64,000 bases of DNA from Pseudomonas jessenii (GTDB lineage: Bacteria > Pseudomonadota > Gammaproteobacteria > Pseudomonadales > Pseudomonadaceae). The stretch spans positions 620,001 to 684,000 of the forward strand of contig NZ_NIWT01000005.1 of the NCBI RefSeq assembly GCF_002236115.1, in the 5' to 3' direction. The translations under genes and the position numbers were made by a program. The notes below the pieces were generated by a model that saw only the letters and a list, made by a program, of their open reading frames with translations, had not been told where the DNA came from and did no database searches. Below are positions 34,597-43,068 of the stretch, in pieces (within the stretch, counting starts at the first letter, position 1; the number at the start of each line of letters is the position of its first letter).

Positions 34597-35216
34597 AGCT
34601 GATTCGGATTGCCCTCCTCGCTGGCTTCACATTGATCAGTTCGTGCTCGATCCTGCCCAAGCCCGAGCCCTTCGAGGTCTATCGATTGCCGTCGGCCCAG
34701 AGCGCATCGGCCAGCCATGGCACGCCGCAGCGCTGGTCGCTGCGCCTGAGCAAATTCCAGTCCAGCGAAGCGTTGAACAGTCCGAACATTGCCGTAATTC
34801 CCCAGGGCGATGTGATCAGCCACTACAAGGGTTCACGCTGGAGCGACCCGGCGCCGGTGCTGGTGCGCAATCGCCTGCTGGAAGGTTTCCAGCATGACGG
34901 GCGGGTGCCGCTGCTGAGCACCGATGACAGCATTTTCCAGACTGATCTTGAATTGGGCGGTAGCCTGCAGGCGTTCCAGACTGAATACCAGGGCACGAAT
35001 GCCAGCGCGGTCGTGCGTCTGGATGCATTGCTGGTGCGCAGTTACGACCAGCGCATCCTCGCCAGCCGCCGCTTTGAAGTGCGCCAGCCGTTGAGCAATG
35101 TGCAAGTCCCGGCGGTGGTGGCGGGGTTTGGTCAGGCGAACGATCAGTTGACCGCGCAGGTGGTGAACTGGGCGGTTGAGCAAGGACAGAAACTCGCCCC
35201 GCCGCCCAGACCTTGA
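34593..35216 (+). CDS. ABC-type transport auxiliary lipoprotein (PqiC/YmbA-like)
   Basis: A 207-residue outer-membrane-type lipoprotein. The lipobox LISSC places the acylated cysteine at residue 18, followed by S-I-L. The ABC_trans_aux domain includes LRLSKFQSSEALNSPNIAV and SVPL-type beta strands, ending in ALLVRSYDQRILASRRFEV. The ATG overlaps the MCE gene stop codon. It probably docks the MCE assembly to the outer membrane, as PqiC does. Confidence 0.92.
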   Translation: MKLIRIALLAGFTLISSCSILPKPEPFEVYRLPSAQSASASHGTPQRWSLRLSKFQSSEALNSPNIAVIPQGDVISHYKGSRWSDPAPVLVRNRLLEGFQHDGRVPLLSTDDSIFQTDLELGGSLQAFQTEYQGTNASAVVRLDALLVRSYDQRILASRRFEVRQPLSNVQVPAVVAGFGQANDQLTAQVVNWAVEQGQKLAPPPRP

Positions 35217-35231
35217 GGACTTGCGCAGTCC

Positions 35232-35321
35232 TGTGGGAGCGAGCTTGCTCGCGATGACTGAGGCACCTTCACAATCAATGTGCCTGACACACCGCTATCG
35301 CGAGCAAGCTCGCTCCCACAG
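35232..35321. repeat. REP doublet (short-spacer type)
   Basis: TGTGGGAGCGAGCTTGCTCGCGATGA and the inverted TATCGCGAGCAAGCTCGCTCCCACA, between the converging lipoprotein and HAD genes. Confidence 0.85.
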
Positions 35322-35340
35322 TTGACTTGTGTCGGCCTGA

Positions 35341-35991
35341 TCAGCTCGGCAAAAACGCCTGATGCAACTCTTCCAGCGTCTCAAAGTGATACGTCGGCGC
35401 TTCGGCGCTCAACTCTTCATGGCTGCCGAACCCGTAACCTACCGCCGCCGCGTCCAGGCCATTGCTGCGCGCGCCGATCAGGTCGTGCTTGCGGTCGCCG
35501 ATCATCAAAGTGTTGGCCGGGTCCAGGTTTTCTTCGGCCATCAGGTGAGCGATCAGCTCGACCTTGTTGGTCCGGGTGCCGTCCAGTTCGCTGCCGTAAA
35601 TCACCTTGAAGTGTTTGGCAAAATCGAAATGCCGGGCGATTTCCCGGGCGAACACCCACGGTTTCGAGGTCGCGATGTACAGCTGTCGCCCTTGTCCGCC
35701 CAGGGTTTCCAGTAGTGGCGTGACACCATCGAACACCCGGTTTTCGTAGAGGCCGGTGACCTTGAAGCGCTCGCGGTAGAAATTCACCGCTTCCCAGGCC
35801 CTGGCTTCATCGAAGTCGTAGAACTGCATGAACGCTTGCAACAGTGGCGGGCCGATAAAATGTTCGAGTTTGGCCAGGTCCGGCTCATCGATACCCAATT
35901 TGTCCAAAGCGAACTGGATCGAACGAGTAATGCCCTCGCGTGGGTCGGTCAGGGTGCCATCGAGGTCGAACAAAACGGTTTGGTAATGCAT
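35341..35991 (-). CDS. HAD superfamily hydrolase, phosphoglycolate-phosphatase-like
   Basis: A 216-residue cytoplasmic phosphatase. Motif I is LFDLDGTLTDP with nucleophile D9 and acid D11; motif II is YIATSKP; motif IV is MIGDRKHDLIGARSNG. The helical cap in residues 18-85 is of the Gph/PGMB type. The substrate cannot be read from sequence; it may be phosphoglycolate or a nucleoside monophosphate. It matches P. aeruginosa PA0065 in position. The gamma-carbonic anhydrase gene lies 25 bases upstream in the same direction. Confidence 0.9.
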   Translation of the reverse strand: MHYQTVLFDLDGTLTDPREGITRSIQFALDKLGIDEPDLAKLEHFIGPPLLQAFMQFYDFDEARAWEAVNFYRERFKVTGLYENRVFDGVTPLLETLGGQGRQLYIATSKPWVFAREIARHFDFAKHFKVIYGSELDGTRTNKVELIAHLMAEENLDPANTLMIGDRKHDLIGARSNGLDAAAVGYGFGSHEELSAEAPTYHFETLEELHQAFLPS

Positions 35992-36016
35992 GTCGAATCC
36001 TGAATAAGGGGCCGGG

Positions 36017-36562
36017 TCAAAGCTGGTCGTAGCCTTCGGCCAGATGCAGGTCCTTGAGCTTCACGTAGTTCGCCGCGCTGTAGGTGAAAAACGCGCGTTC
36101 CTTGTCATTCAGCGGGCGGATCTGCTTCACCGGGCTGCCCACATACAGGAAGCCGCTTTGCAGATGCTTGCCCGGCGGTACCAGGCTGCCGGCACCGATG
36201 ATCACCTCATCGTCGACCACCGCACCGTCCATGACGATGCTGCCCATGCCGATCAACACCCGGCTGCCCACCGAACAGCCATGCAGCATGACCTTGTGGG
36301 CGATGGTCACGTCATCACCGATCAGCAACGGAAAGCCGTCCGAGTTGAACGGCCCGGCGTGGGTGATGTGCAACACGCAGCCATCCTGCACGCTGGTGCG
36401 CGCGCCGATGCGGATTCGGTGCATGTCGCCACGGATCACTGTCAGCGGCCAGACCGAGCTGTCTTCGCCGATTTCAACGTCGCCGATCACCACCGCCGAG
36501 CCGTCGACAAAAGCGCCTTTACCCAGCAGCGGCGTGTGGTTCTGATACTTGCGAAGGTTCAC
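36017..36562 (-). CDS. Gamma-carbonic anhydrase family protein (YrdA/CaiE-like)
   Basis: A 181-residue left-handed beta-helix protein with hexapeptide repeats (VIGDVEIGEDSSVWP, VIRGDMHRIRIGARTSVQDG). Metal-binding histidines are seen in VLHITHAG and IAHKVMLHGC. The frame is open to 36664, but the family starts at (M)NLRKYQNHTP. I choose the GTG at 36562, preceded by GAGAGAAA. It is divergent from prlC. Whether it is an active carbonic anhydrase is uncertain. Confidence 0.9.
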   Translation of the reverse strand: MNLRKYQNHTPLLGKGAFVDGSAVVIGDVEIGEDSSVWPLTVIRGDMHRIRIGARTSVQDGCVLHITHAGPFNSDGFPLLIGDDVTIAHKVMLHGCSVGSRVLIGMGSIVMDGAVVDDEVIIGAGSLVPPGKHLQSGFLYVGSPVKQIRPLNDKERAFFTYSAANYVKLKDLHLAEGYDQL

Positions 36563-36650
36563 GATAGGGTTTCTCTCTGTTGCTGATAGCTGCGGTGAAC
36601 GTCGATTGTAATTAAGATGGCTGCATGTTTCTTCAGCCAAGGTATCAACC

Positions 36651-38702
36651 GTGAGCGCGAACAACCCTCTTTTGCAGTCCTATGACCTGCCGCCGTTCTC
36701 CGCCATCCGCGCCGAACACGTACAACCGGCCATTGAACAGATCCTGGCTGACAACCGTGCCGCTATCGTCGAGATCCTCAAGACCCAGGTCAAACAGCCA
36801 ACGTGGGCTGGCCTGGTGCTGGCGATGGACGAACTCAACGACCGTCTGGGCGCCGCCTGGAGCCCGGTCAGCCACCTCAATGCCGTGTGCAACAGCGCCG
36901 AACTGCGTGAAGCCTACGAGTCGTGCCTGCCGGCCTTGAGCGCCTATTCCACTGAAATGGGTCAGAACCGCGAACTGTTCCAGGCTTTCGAAGCCCTGGC
37001 CAGCAGCCCGGAGGCCGCCGGTTTCGACGTGGCGCAGAAAACTATCCTGGAACACTCCCTGCGTGACTTCCGTCTGTCGGGTATCGACCTGCCGGAAGCC
37101 GAACAAAAGCGTTACGCCGAAGTGCAGAGCAAGCTGTCCGAATTGGGCAGCCGTTTTTCCAACCAGTTGCTCGATGCCACTCAGGCCTGGACCAAGCACA
37201 TCACCGATGAAGCCGCCCTCGCCGGCCTGACTGATTCGGCCAAAGCGCAAATGGCCGCCGCGGCTCAGGCCAAGGATCTGGACGGCTGGCTGATCACTCT
37301 GGAATTCCCGAGCTATTACGCGGTGATGACCTACGCCCAGGACCGCGCGCTGCGTGAAGAAGTCTACGCCGCGTACTGCACCCGGGCGTCGGACCAGGGG
37401 CCGAATGCCGGCCAGAACGACAACGGCCCGGTCATGGAAGAAATCCTCGACCTGCGTCAGGAACTGGCAAAACTCTTGGGGTTCAGCAGTTTCTCCGAGT
37501 TGAGCCTGGCGACCAAAATGGCCGAGTCCAGCGATCAGGTGCTGAGTTTCCTGCGCGACCTGGCCAAGCGCAGCAAACCGTTCGCTGCCCAGGATCTGGA
37601 ACAACTCAAGGCTTATGCCGCCGAACAGGGCTGCCCGGATCTGCAAAGCTGGGACAGCGGTTTCTACGGCGAAAAACTCCGTGAACAGCGTTACAGCGTC
37701 GCCCAGGAAGCCCTGCGCGCCTACTTCCCGATCGACAAGGTACTCAGCGGCCTGTTCGCCATCGTCCAGCGCCTGTACGGCATCGAGATTGCCGAGCAGA
37801 AAGGCTTCGACACCTGGCACCCGGATGTCCGCCTGTTTGAAATCAAGGAACACGGTCAGCACGTCGGCCGCTTCTTCTTCGACCTCTATGCTCGCGCCAA
37901 CAAGCGTGGCGGCGCCTGGATGGATGGCGCCCGCGACCGTCGTCGCACCGCTGGTGGTGTATTGCAAAGCCCGGTAGCCAACCTTGTGTGCAACTTCACC
38001 CCGGCCGACAGCGGCAAGCCTGCGCTGCTGACCCACGACGAAGTCACCACCCTGTTCCACGAGTTCGGTCACGGCCTGCATCACCTGCTGACCCGCGTCG
38101 AGCATGCTGGCGTGTCCGGCATCAACGGCGTGGCTTGGGATGCGGTCGAGCTGCCGAGCCAGTTCATGGAAAACTGGTGCTGGGAGCCGGAAGGCCTGGC
38201 GCTGATTTCCGGTCATTATGAAACCGGCGAACCGCTGCCTCAGGACCTGCTCGGGAAGATGCTTGCGGCGAAAAACTTCCAGTCCGGCCTGATGATGGTG
38301 CGCCAACTGGAGTTCTCGCTGTTCGACTTCGAACTGCACGCCACCCACGGCGACGGCCGTAGCGTGCTGCAAGTGCTTGAAGGCGTGCGTGACGAGGTTT
38401 CGGTGATGCGTCCGCCGGCCTACAACCGCTTCCCCAACAGTTTTGCACACATCTTCGCTGGCGGTTACGCCGCGGGTTACTACAGCTATAAGTGGGCTGA
38501 AGTGCTTTCGGCCGATGCGTTCTCGAAGTTCGAAGAAGAAGGCGTGCTCAACGCCGACACCGGTCGTGCGTTCCGCGAAGCAATCCTGGCCCGTGGCGGC
38601 TCCCAGGAGCCGATGGTGCTGTTCGTCGACTTCCGTGGTCGTGAGCCATCAATTGACGCACTCTTGCGCCACAGCGGCCTGAGTGAGGGCGCGGCAGCAT
38701 GA
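36651..38702 (+). CDS. prlC: Oligopeptidase A
   Basis: A 683-residue cytoplasmic M3 metallopeptidase degrading small peptides. The zinc motif HEFGH occupies residues 470-474 (FHEFGHGLHHLLTR). SQFMENWCWEPEGL supplies the third ligand, and NRFPNSFAHIFAGGYAAGYYSY is the substrate-binding tyrosine loop. The start is GTG at 36651. Its stop codon overlaps the start of yheV (ATGA), so the pair is translationally coupled. Confidence 0.97.
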   Translation: MSANNPLLQSYDLPPFSAIRAEHVQPAIEQILADNRAAIVEILKTQVKQPTWAGLVLAMDELNDRLGAAWSPVSHLNAVCNSAELREAYESCLPALSAYSTEMGQNRELFQAFEALASSPEAAGFDVAQKTILEHSLRDFRLSGIDLPEAEQKRYAEVQSKLSELGSRFSNQLLDATQAWTKHITDEAALAGLTDSAKAQMAAAAQAKDLDGWLITLEFPSYYAVMTYAQDRALREEVYAAYCTRASDQGPNAGQNDNGPVMEEILDLRQELAKLLGFSSFSELSLATKMAESSDQVLSFLRDLAKRSKPFAAQDLEQLKAYAAEQGCPDLQSWDSGFYGEKLREQRYSVAQEALRAYFPIDKVLSGLFAIVQRLYGIEIAEQKGFDTWHPDVRLFEIKEHGQHVGRFFFDLYARANKRGGAWMDGARDRRRTAGGVLQSPVANLVCNFTPADSGKPALLTHDEVTTLFHEFGHGLHHLLTRVEHAGVSGINGVAWDAVELPSQFMENWCWEPEGLALISGHYETGEPLPQDLLGKMLAAKNFQSGLMMVRQLEFSLFDFELHATHGDGRSVLQVLEGVRDEVSVMRPPAYNRFPNSFAHIFAGGYAAGYYSYKWAEVLSADAFSKFEEEGVLNADTGRAFREAILARGGSQEPMVLFVDFRGREPSIDALLRHSGLSEGAAA

Positions 38703-38986
38703 GTGAGGGACCTGTGATTACGAAAAAACGCTTTATCGCCGGGGCGGTCTGCCCGGCATGCAGCGAGCCGGACAAATTGATGATGTGGAATGAAGACCAG
38801 GTCCCGCACCGAGAGTGCGTGGCCTGCGGTTACTCCGACACACTCAATGAGCAAGGGCTGTCAGTGCCCAAGGAGTTGGGTACGCGGGTGAACACCAGCG
38901 CCCCAAAACCTGCCGACACCAAGGTTCAGCCGGTTCAGTTCTTCCCGAATCCGAAGCTGAAGAAAAAGCCTGACGAACAAAATTGA
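38699..38986 (+). CDS. yheV: YheV family putative zinc-ribbon protein
   Basis: A 95-residue protein with a zinc-ribbon of two cysteine pairs, AVCPACSEPDKL and RECVACGYSDTL. A basic, proline-rich tail (KPADTKVQPVQFFPNPKLKK) follows. It pairs with prlC in many gammaproteobacteria. The function is unknown. An alternative start is the GTG at 38714, just before ITKKRF. Confidence 0.88.
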   Translation: MSEGPVITKKRFIAGAVCPACSEPDKLMMWNEDQVPHRECVACGYSDTLNEQGLSVPKELGTRVNTSAPKPADTKVQPVQFFPNPKLKKKPDEQN

Positions 38987-38989
38987 GTG

Positions 38990-39029
38990 AAAAAAGCCCC
39001 CGTTGTGCAATGCAGCGGGGGCTTTTTTT
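38990..39029. terminator. Bidirectional terminator between yheV and the phosphatase gene
   Basis: AAAAAAGCCCCCG and CGGGGGCTTTTTT pair around a 13-nt loop. Convergent genes end on both sides, so it can serve both. Confidence 0.9.
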
Positions 39030-39672
39030 ATTCGATGTGAGCGGACTTGAACCAGCTCTTCATTGAACACGCAGCGAATGGGCTGGTGCTGCAATCGCCA
39101 TTGGCCAGGGCCGTGCGCAGTTTTTCCACGTCGGCCTGCATCATGTAGCGAATTCCGTCCTTGAAGTGGGTGCTGTCGCCAAAGCCGCCCTGGGTCATTT
39201 CGTTCAGGGCCTCCTCCTTGGTCCAGCCCTGGATGACAGTCCGGTACATGGCGGCCATCAGGCCGGTACGGTCGGAACCGTGTTTGCAGTGCATCAGCAC
39301 CGGGCCTTTGGCTTCGGCGGACCGAATGGCGCGCAAGGCCTTGAGCACATCGGCGTCATCCACATGGTTGGTGCGATAAGGCAGTTGTACTTGCGTGATA
39401 CCTGGCGCGGACAACCAACTGGAGTCTGCTTCGGGCAGGAAATTGATCACAGTGCCCACCTTGAGTTTCTCCAGCAGCGGCACCGCGCCCTTGTCCGGCA
39501 AGGCGCTGCGATAGAGCGTCGGCGACATCTGGAAGAGGTTGTATTGCTTCTCTATCTGTTGAGCCCAGTCTGCTGGACGCTGCATCACACTGTCGTCAGC
39601 AAGTGCCGGTGTCAGGTTAGCGAGCACAACCAGCGACAAGCATATTGCAGATAAAAAACGTGGAAAAAGCAT
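39028..39672 (-). CDS. Exported dual-specificity/tyrosine phosphatase
   Basis: A 214-residue protein with a signal peptide (MLFPRFLSAICLSLVVLANL, cleavage near ALA-DD). The phosphatase loop HCKHGSDRTG has C129 and R135 in the CX5R spacing. It resembles TpbA, the periplasmic tyrosine phosphatase that restrains c-di-GMP synthesis in P. aeruginosa (PA3885), which is family knowledge. Its role here is unproven. The start ATG at 39672 is preferred to an upstream in-frame start because it opens directly with the signal peptide. Confidence 0.88.
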   Translation of the reverse strand: MLFPRFLSAICLSLVVLANLTPALADDSVMQRPADWAQQIEKQYNLFQMSPTLYRSALPDKGAVPLLEKLKVGTVINFLPEADSSWLSAPGITQVQLPYRTNHVDDADVLKALRAIRSAEAKGPVLMHCKHGSDRTGLMAAMYRTVIQGWTKEEALNEMTQGGFGDSTHFKDGIRYMMQADVEKLRTALANGDCSTSPFAACSMKSWFKSAHIE

Positions 39673-39781
39673 GCTTGAGCGACCGTTCAGAAAGGGACGG
39701 GAAGATGGTGGCAAGGATCAGCCATGCACGGTCAAAGGCCTGTGAGCTGACTGTCAAAGAATCGTGAAGTCCGCGCTCAGG

Positions 39782-40330
39782 TTATAGTTTCAGTTTGATG
39801 AAGGATTTGAGCAGCTCGTTCAGTCCGACCCCATAGTTAAACACCTGTCCAGTTAAAGGGTTGCGCTTGCGACCTTCAAAAGACGAGCCGGCATTCGCAG
39901 ATTTAGTTTCGTACACACCGAGGCTATACAGTTGATGATCATCTTCGTCAATTTCAAATTCCTCAACGTCTACTCGAAGCTCGGGTGATTCAGCGGGAAG
40001 ACGATAAAGGTACGCTATGCCCTCTGGGGCAATTATTTGTTGATGATAAAAAGCGAGTGCAAGTTGTGTAAGGGCGGCAATGTCCTTTTCGTCGATGCTA
40101 TTGTCTGGAGTGACATTGATATCGGACCAAGGATCAAAATCGAGCTTTGAAGTCTTGCCTTCGTCTTTTATATGGAGTGTCACTGAGGGAGCGCCTGCGA
40201 GAATATCAGCGAATTGCTCCATTGTTTTGTTCGGATACTCGCCTGCCCTTATTAGCTTGATAATTACCTGCACACCTTTCGTCGTTTCTTTTTGTTGTAG
40301 ATAAGCACCAGTTTTTATGAGCATTGACAT
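39782..40330 (-). CDS. Hypothetical protein A of an AT-rich small-gene block
   Basis: A 182-residue protein I do not recognise. It starts MSMLIKTGAYLQQKETTKG with GGAGG 8 bases upstream. In the middle, NSIDEKDIAALTQLALAFYH aligns with a calcium-loop-like stretch of the next gene, and the N-termini of the two proteins also match (G-x-[YF]-L-Q), suggesting distant paralogues. The C-terminal part is acidic (VEEFEIDEDDHQLY). No signal peptide or membrane segment is seen. The base composition is AT-richer than that of its neighbours. Confidence 0.75.
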   Translation of the reverse strand: MSMLIKTGAYLQQKETTKGVQVIIKLIRAGEYPNKTMEQFADILAGAPSVTLHIKDEGKTSKLDFDPWSDINVTPDNSIDEKDIAALTQLALAFYHQQIIAPEGIAYLYRLPAESPELRVDVEEFEIDEDDHQLYSLGVYETKSANAGSSFEGRKRNPLTGQVFNYGVGLNELLKSFIKLKL

Positions 40331-40415
40331 TTTTATCCTCCAGGCTGTCTGGAATGCATGCGGGAGCCCGCATGCATTCGGCAATAGCACTTTCCAGTGA
40401 TCGGAAAGTCAGGGC

Positions 40416-40718
40416 TCAGGGATTGACGATACTGGCATAAGCCTTTGCCAGCGCCTGTAACTTGGCTTTGTCGTCGGCATCGATGGTCCCGTCTCCATCG
40501 ACATCCTTGCCCACGGTCCGGATGCTGAAAGAGTTGCCAAGGTCGGTGGAAGTGGCGGTGTAGTAAGTTGAGTCGACCAGCTTTTCAACTTGCATTTCAT
40601 TTTCCGCATCCCAACTCAACTCTTTGCGAGCCAGTTGCAAAGAAACCAAGGTGTTGGGTTCCGAAGGGCCTGGTTTCATGAGTTGAAGGAAAATACCGCG
40701 TTGATTAAAGAAAGACAT
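40416..40718 (-). CDS. Hypothetical protein B with an EF-hand/dockerin-like loop
   Basis: A 100-residue protein. The C-terminal DVDGDGTIDADDKAKL has the D-x-D-G-D-G-x-I-x-x-x-D spacing of a calcium-binding loop. It starts MSFFNQRGIFLQ, with AAGGAT as RBS. It overlaps the end of the upstream ORF by 14 bases, indicating operon structure. Similarity to protein A over its whole length suggests duplication. The function is unknown. Confidence 0.72.
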   Translation of the reverse strand: MSFFNQRGIFLQLMKPGPSEPNTLVSLQLARKELSWDAENEMQVEKLVDSTYYTATSTDLGNSFSIRTVGKDVDGDGTIDADDKAKLQALAKAYASIVNP

Positions 40719-40942
40719 TAATAAATCCTTTTATTTGATTGCTGTTGAGGGTATTGCCTGTTGGGTTGAATATACGGTTGGGTATTGAATCTAACCACTG
40801 ACTATATGTTTCCTGAGTTTTCTGATTATTAATGAACAAGTAAGCATCATGATGCCCCTTTGTCAGATGAAGGGCTGAGCGGTACTGGTCGACAGGCAGT
40901 GAGTTTGGTACTGTATGGATATACAGATCAAGGAGTCCGCTG
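40705..40942 (-). pseudogene. 5'-truncated ORF abutting the LexA box
   Basis: An open frame of about 79 codons ends TLNSNQIKGFINVFL and has no ATG or GTG start with an RBS. The only weak candidate is TTG at 40931. The frame runs open into the radical SAM gene, where the continuation looks like shadow sequence. Its codon usage matches the AT-rich block. I read it as the 3' remnant of the first gene of the block, its 5' end lost at the junction with the SOS promoter. It resembles no family I know. Confidence 0.5.
40911..40926 (+). promoter_or_regulatory. LexA (SOS) box
   Basis: CTGTATGGATATACAG matches the CTG-N10-CAG LexA operator, within TACTGTATGGATATACAGAT. It is 16 bases before the radical SAM start codon. 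The P. aeruginosa homologue PA0069 is a known LexA-regulon member. Confidence 0.88.
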
Positions 40943-42001
40943 ATGGTTAGCTCTCTGCCTCCCCGCGGCCGCGGCACCGCAACCAACCCGCACAACCGCT
41001 TTGCCCCCAGCCATTCGGTGGTTGAGGACGACGGCTGGTATCAGGAAGTACCGCTCACCCAGGGCACCGAGGTGAGCATTGAAACGGCGAAAACCATCAT
41101 TACCCGCAATACGTCGCCGGACTTGCCCTTCGATCGATCGATCAATCCCTATCGCGGTTGCGAGCATGGCTGCATCTACTGCTACGCGCGGCCAAGCCAT
41201 GCCTATTGGGACATGTCGCCCGGGCTGGATTTCGAGACAAAGCTGATCGCCAAGACCAACGCTGTGGATGTGTTGGAGCAACAACTGTCCAAACGCGGCT
41301 ATCAATGTGCGCCGATCAACCTCGGCTCCAACACCGACCCCTATCAGCCGATCGAGCGTGAATACAGGATCACCCGGCATACCCTCGAAGTACTGCTGCG
41401 ATATCGCCATCCCGTGACCATCGTCACCAAAGGCTCGCTGATACTTCGCGATTTGGACCTGCTGACCGAACTTGCACAGCAAAACCTGGTGGCGGTGATG
41501 ATCAGCCTGACCACCCTGGACGACGATCTCAAACGCATCCTTGAACCCCGCGCCGCAGCGCCCAAGGCCCGGTTGCGGGCGATCAGGGTCATGCGCGAGG
41601 CGGGCATTCCGGTGGGCGTCCTGTGTTCACCGATGATTCCGATGATCAACGACAGCGAACTCGAAAGCCTGCTCGCCGAGGCTCACGGCGCCGGAGCACA
41701 AAGCGCCGCCTACATGATGCTGCGTCTGCCGCTGGAAGTGGCGCCGCTGTTCGAAGAATGGCTGGGCGCCCACTATCCGCAACGGGCGGCGCATGTGCTG
41801 AGCCTGATTCGCCAGAGCCGTGGCGGTGAACTCTACGACAGCCGCTTTGGTGCTCGAATGCGCGGCGAAGGTCCTTTCGCCGACCTGCTGGCACAGCGTT
41901 TTGCCAAAGCCATCAAGCGCCTGGGGCTCAATCGCCGGGAAGGCTTTGACCTGGACTGCAATGCCTTTTGTCCGCCTGGTCGCCAAATGTCGTTGATTTG
42001 A
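40943..42001 (+). CDS. SOS-regulated radical SAM protein (PA0069 family)
   Basis: A 352-residue radical SAM enzyme. The cluster motif is C73-x3-C77-x2-C80 (RGCEHGCIYCYARPSH), followed by a TIM-barrel-like core (APINLGSNTDPYQPIEREY). The family is related to spore-photoproduct-lyase-like and Rv2578c-like proteins. The LexA box implies a DNA-damage role, but the reaction is unknown. The start is ATG at 40943, with AAGGAG 7 bases upstream. Confidence 0.92.
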   Translation: MVSSLPPRGRGTATNPHNRFAPSHSVVEDDGWYQEVPLTQGTEVSIETAKTIITRNTSPDLPFDRSINPYRGCEHGCIYCYARPSHAYWDMSPGLDFETKLIAKTNAVDVLEQQLSKRGYQCAPINLGSNTDPYQPIEREYRITRHTLEVLLRYRHPVTIVTKGSLILRDLDLLTELAQQNLVAVMISLTTLDDDLKRILEPRAAAPKARLRAIRVMREAGIPVGVLCSPMIPMINDSELESLLAEAHGAGAQSAAYMMLRLPLEVAPLFEEWLGAHYPQRAAHVLSLIRQSRGGELYDSRFGARMRGEGPFADLLAQRFAKAIKRLGLNRREGFDLDCNAFCPPGRQMSLI

Positions 42002-42245
42002 GGACAATTGGCCTATGGTTGAGTACTGAAGATCGCGCTCGCGTCTTAGGCTGGTCACGTTCTTTGTGACCTGTAACACGCATTCTAGAGCGTTTTATTC
42101 AGTTTCAATTAAGATTCGGCCGCTACCTTGTTCATCGAGTGACTGATGGGTCGAGATGTTTGGCCTGGATGTTTTTTAACCAGCCACTGGCTTCACACCG
42201 GACCACACGGGATGACTCCCTGAGCCCGCCAATGAGGATGAATTG

Positions 42246-42977
42246 ATGAGTGACAAGGATAAACAGCCGTTGGCTGCGTCGGCTTCAGCCCAACCCGAGG
42301 CCGAAACCGCCGATGCAGCGTTGCAGCATATCGTTGACGGCTTTTTGCATTTTCATCATGAGATCTTTCCTCAACAGGAAGAGCTCTTCAAGAAACTCGC
42401 CACGGCCCAGCGGCCACGAGCGATGTTCATCGCCTGCGCCGATTCGCGCATCGTTCCCGAGTTGATTACCCAGAGCTCCCCCGGCGACCTGTTCGTGACC
42501 CGTAACGTCGGCAACGTCGTGCCGCCTTACGGGCAAATGAACGGTGGTGTTTCCACGGCCATCGAGTACGCCGTACTGGCTCTTGGGGTGCATCACATCA
42601 TCATTTGCGGGCATTCCGACTGCGGCGCCATGCGCGCGGTGCTCAACCCGGACAGTCTGGAAAAAATGCCCACGGTCAAAGCCTGGCTGCGTCATGCCGA
42701 AGTGGCCAAAACCATGGTGCAAGAGAACTGCAACTGCTCCAGCGAAAGCGAAAGCATGCACATCCTCACTGAAGAGAATGTGATCGCCCAGTTGCAGCAT
42801 CTGCGCACCCATCCGTCGGTTGCTTCGCGCATGGCCAACGGTCAGCTATTTATTCACGGCTGGGTCTACAACATCGAAACCAGCGAAATCAAAGCGTACG
42901 ACGCAGATCAAGGCTGTTTCCTGCCGCTCAATGGCAGCCTGCCAATTCCCGTGGCGACGCCCAAAGCGCGCTTCTAA
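42246..42977 (+). CDS. Beta-carbonic anhydrase
   Basis: A 243-residue zinc enzyme interconverting CO2 and bicarbonate. The active site shows C64, D66 and R68 (FIACADSRIVPE), then H123 and C126 (CGHSDCGAM). The N-terminal 25 residues are Ala/Gln/Pro-rich and probably disordered. The ATG at 42246 is chosen for the GAGGA RBS. The 244 bases upstream contain its promoter region. The SulP gene follows, suggesting joint bicarbonate handling. It matches P. aeruginosa PA0102. Confidence 0.95.
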   Translation: MSDKDKQPLAASASAQPEAETADAALQHIVDGFLHFHHEIFPQQEELFKKLATAQRPRAMFIACADSRIVPELITQSSPGDLFVTRNVGNVVPPYGQMNGGVSTAIEYAVLALGVHHIIICGHSDCGAMRAVLNPDSLEKMPTVKAWLRHAEVAKTMVQENCNCSSESESMHILTEENVIAQLQHLRTHPSVASRMANGQLFIHGWVYNIETSEIKAYDADQGCFLPLNGSLPIPVATPKARF

Positions 42978-43007
42978 ATCCTCCTAAATCGTTGTGTGGT
43001 TCAGCCG

Positions 43008-43028
43008 AGGCTGCCGTTCAGGCAGCCT
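43008..43028. other. Hairpin between the carbonic anhydrase and SulP genes
   Basis: AGGCTGCC / GGCAGCCT with a 5-nt loop and no T run. It may influence mRNA stability or processing between the two genes. Confidence 0.35.
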
Positions 43029-43068
43029 GGCTTTGCCATGCCTGAAGAAAAATTTCGGGAGACTCACC

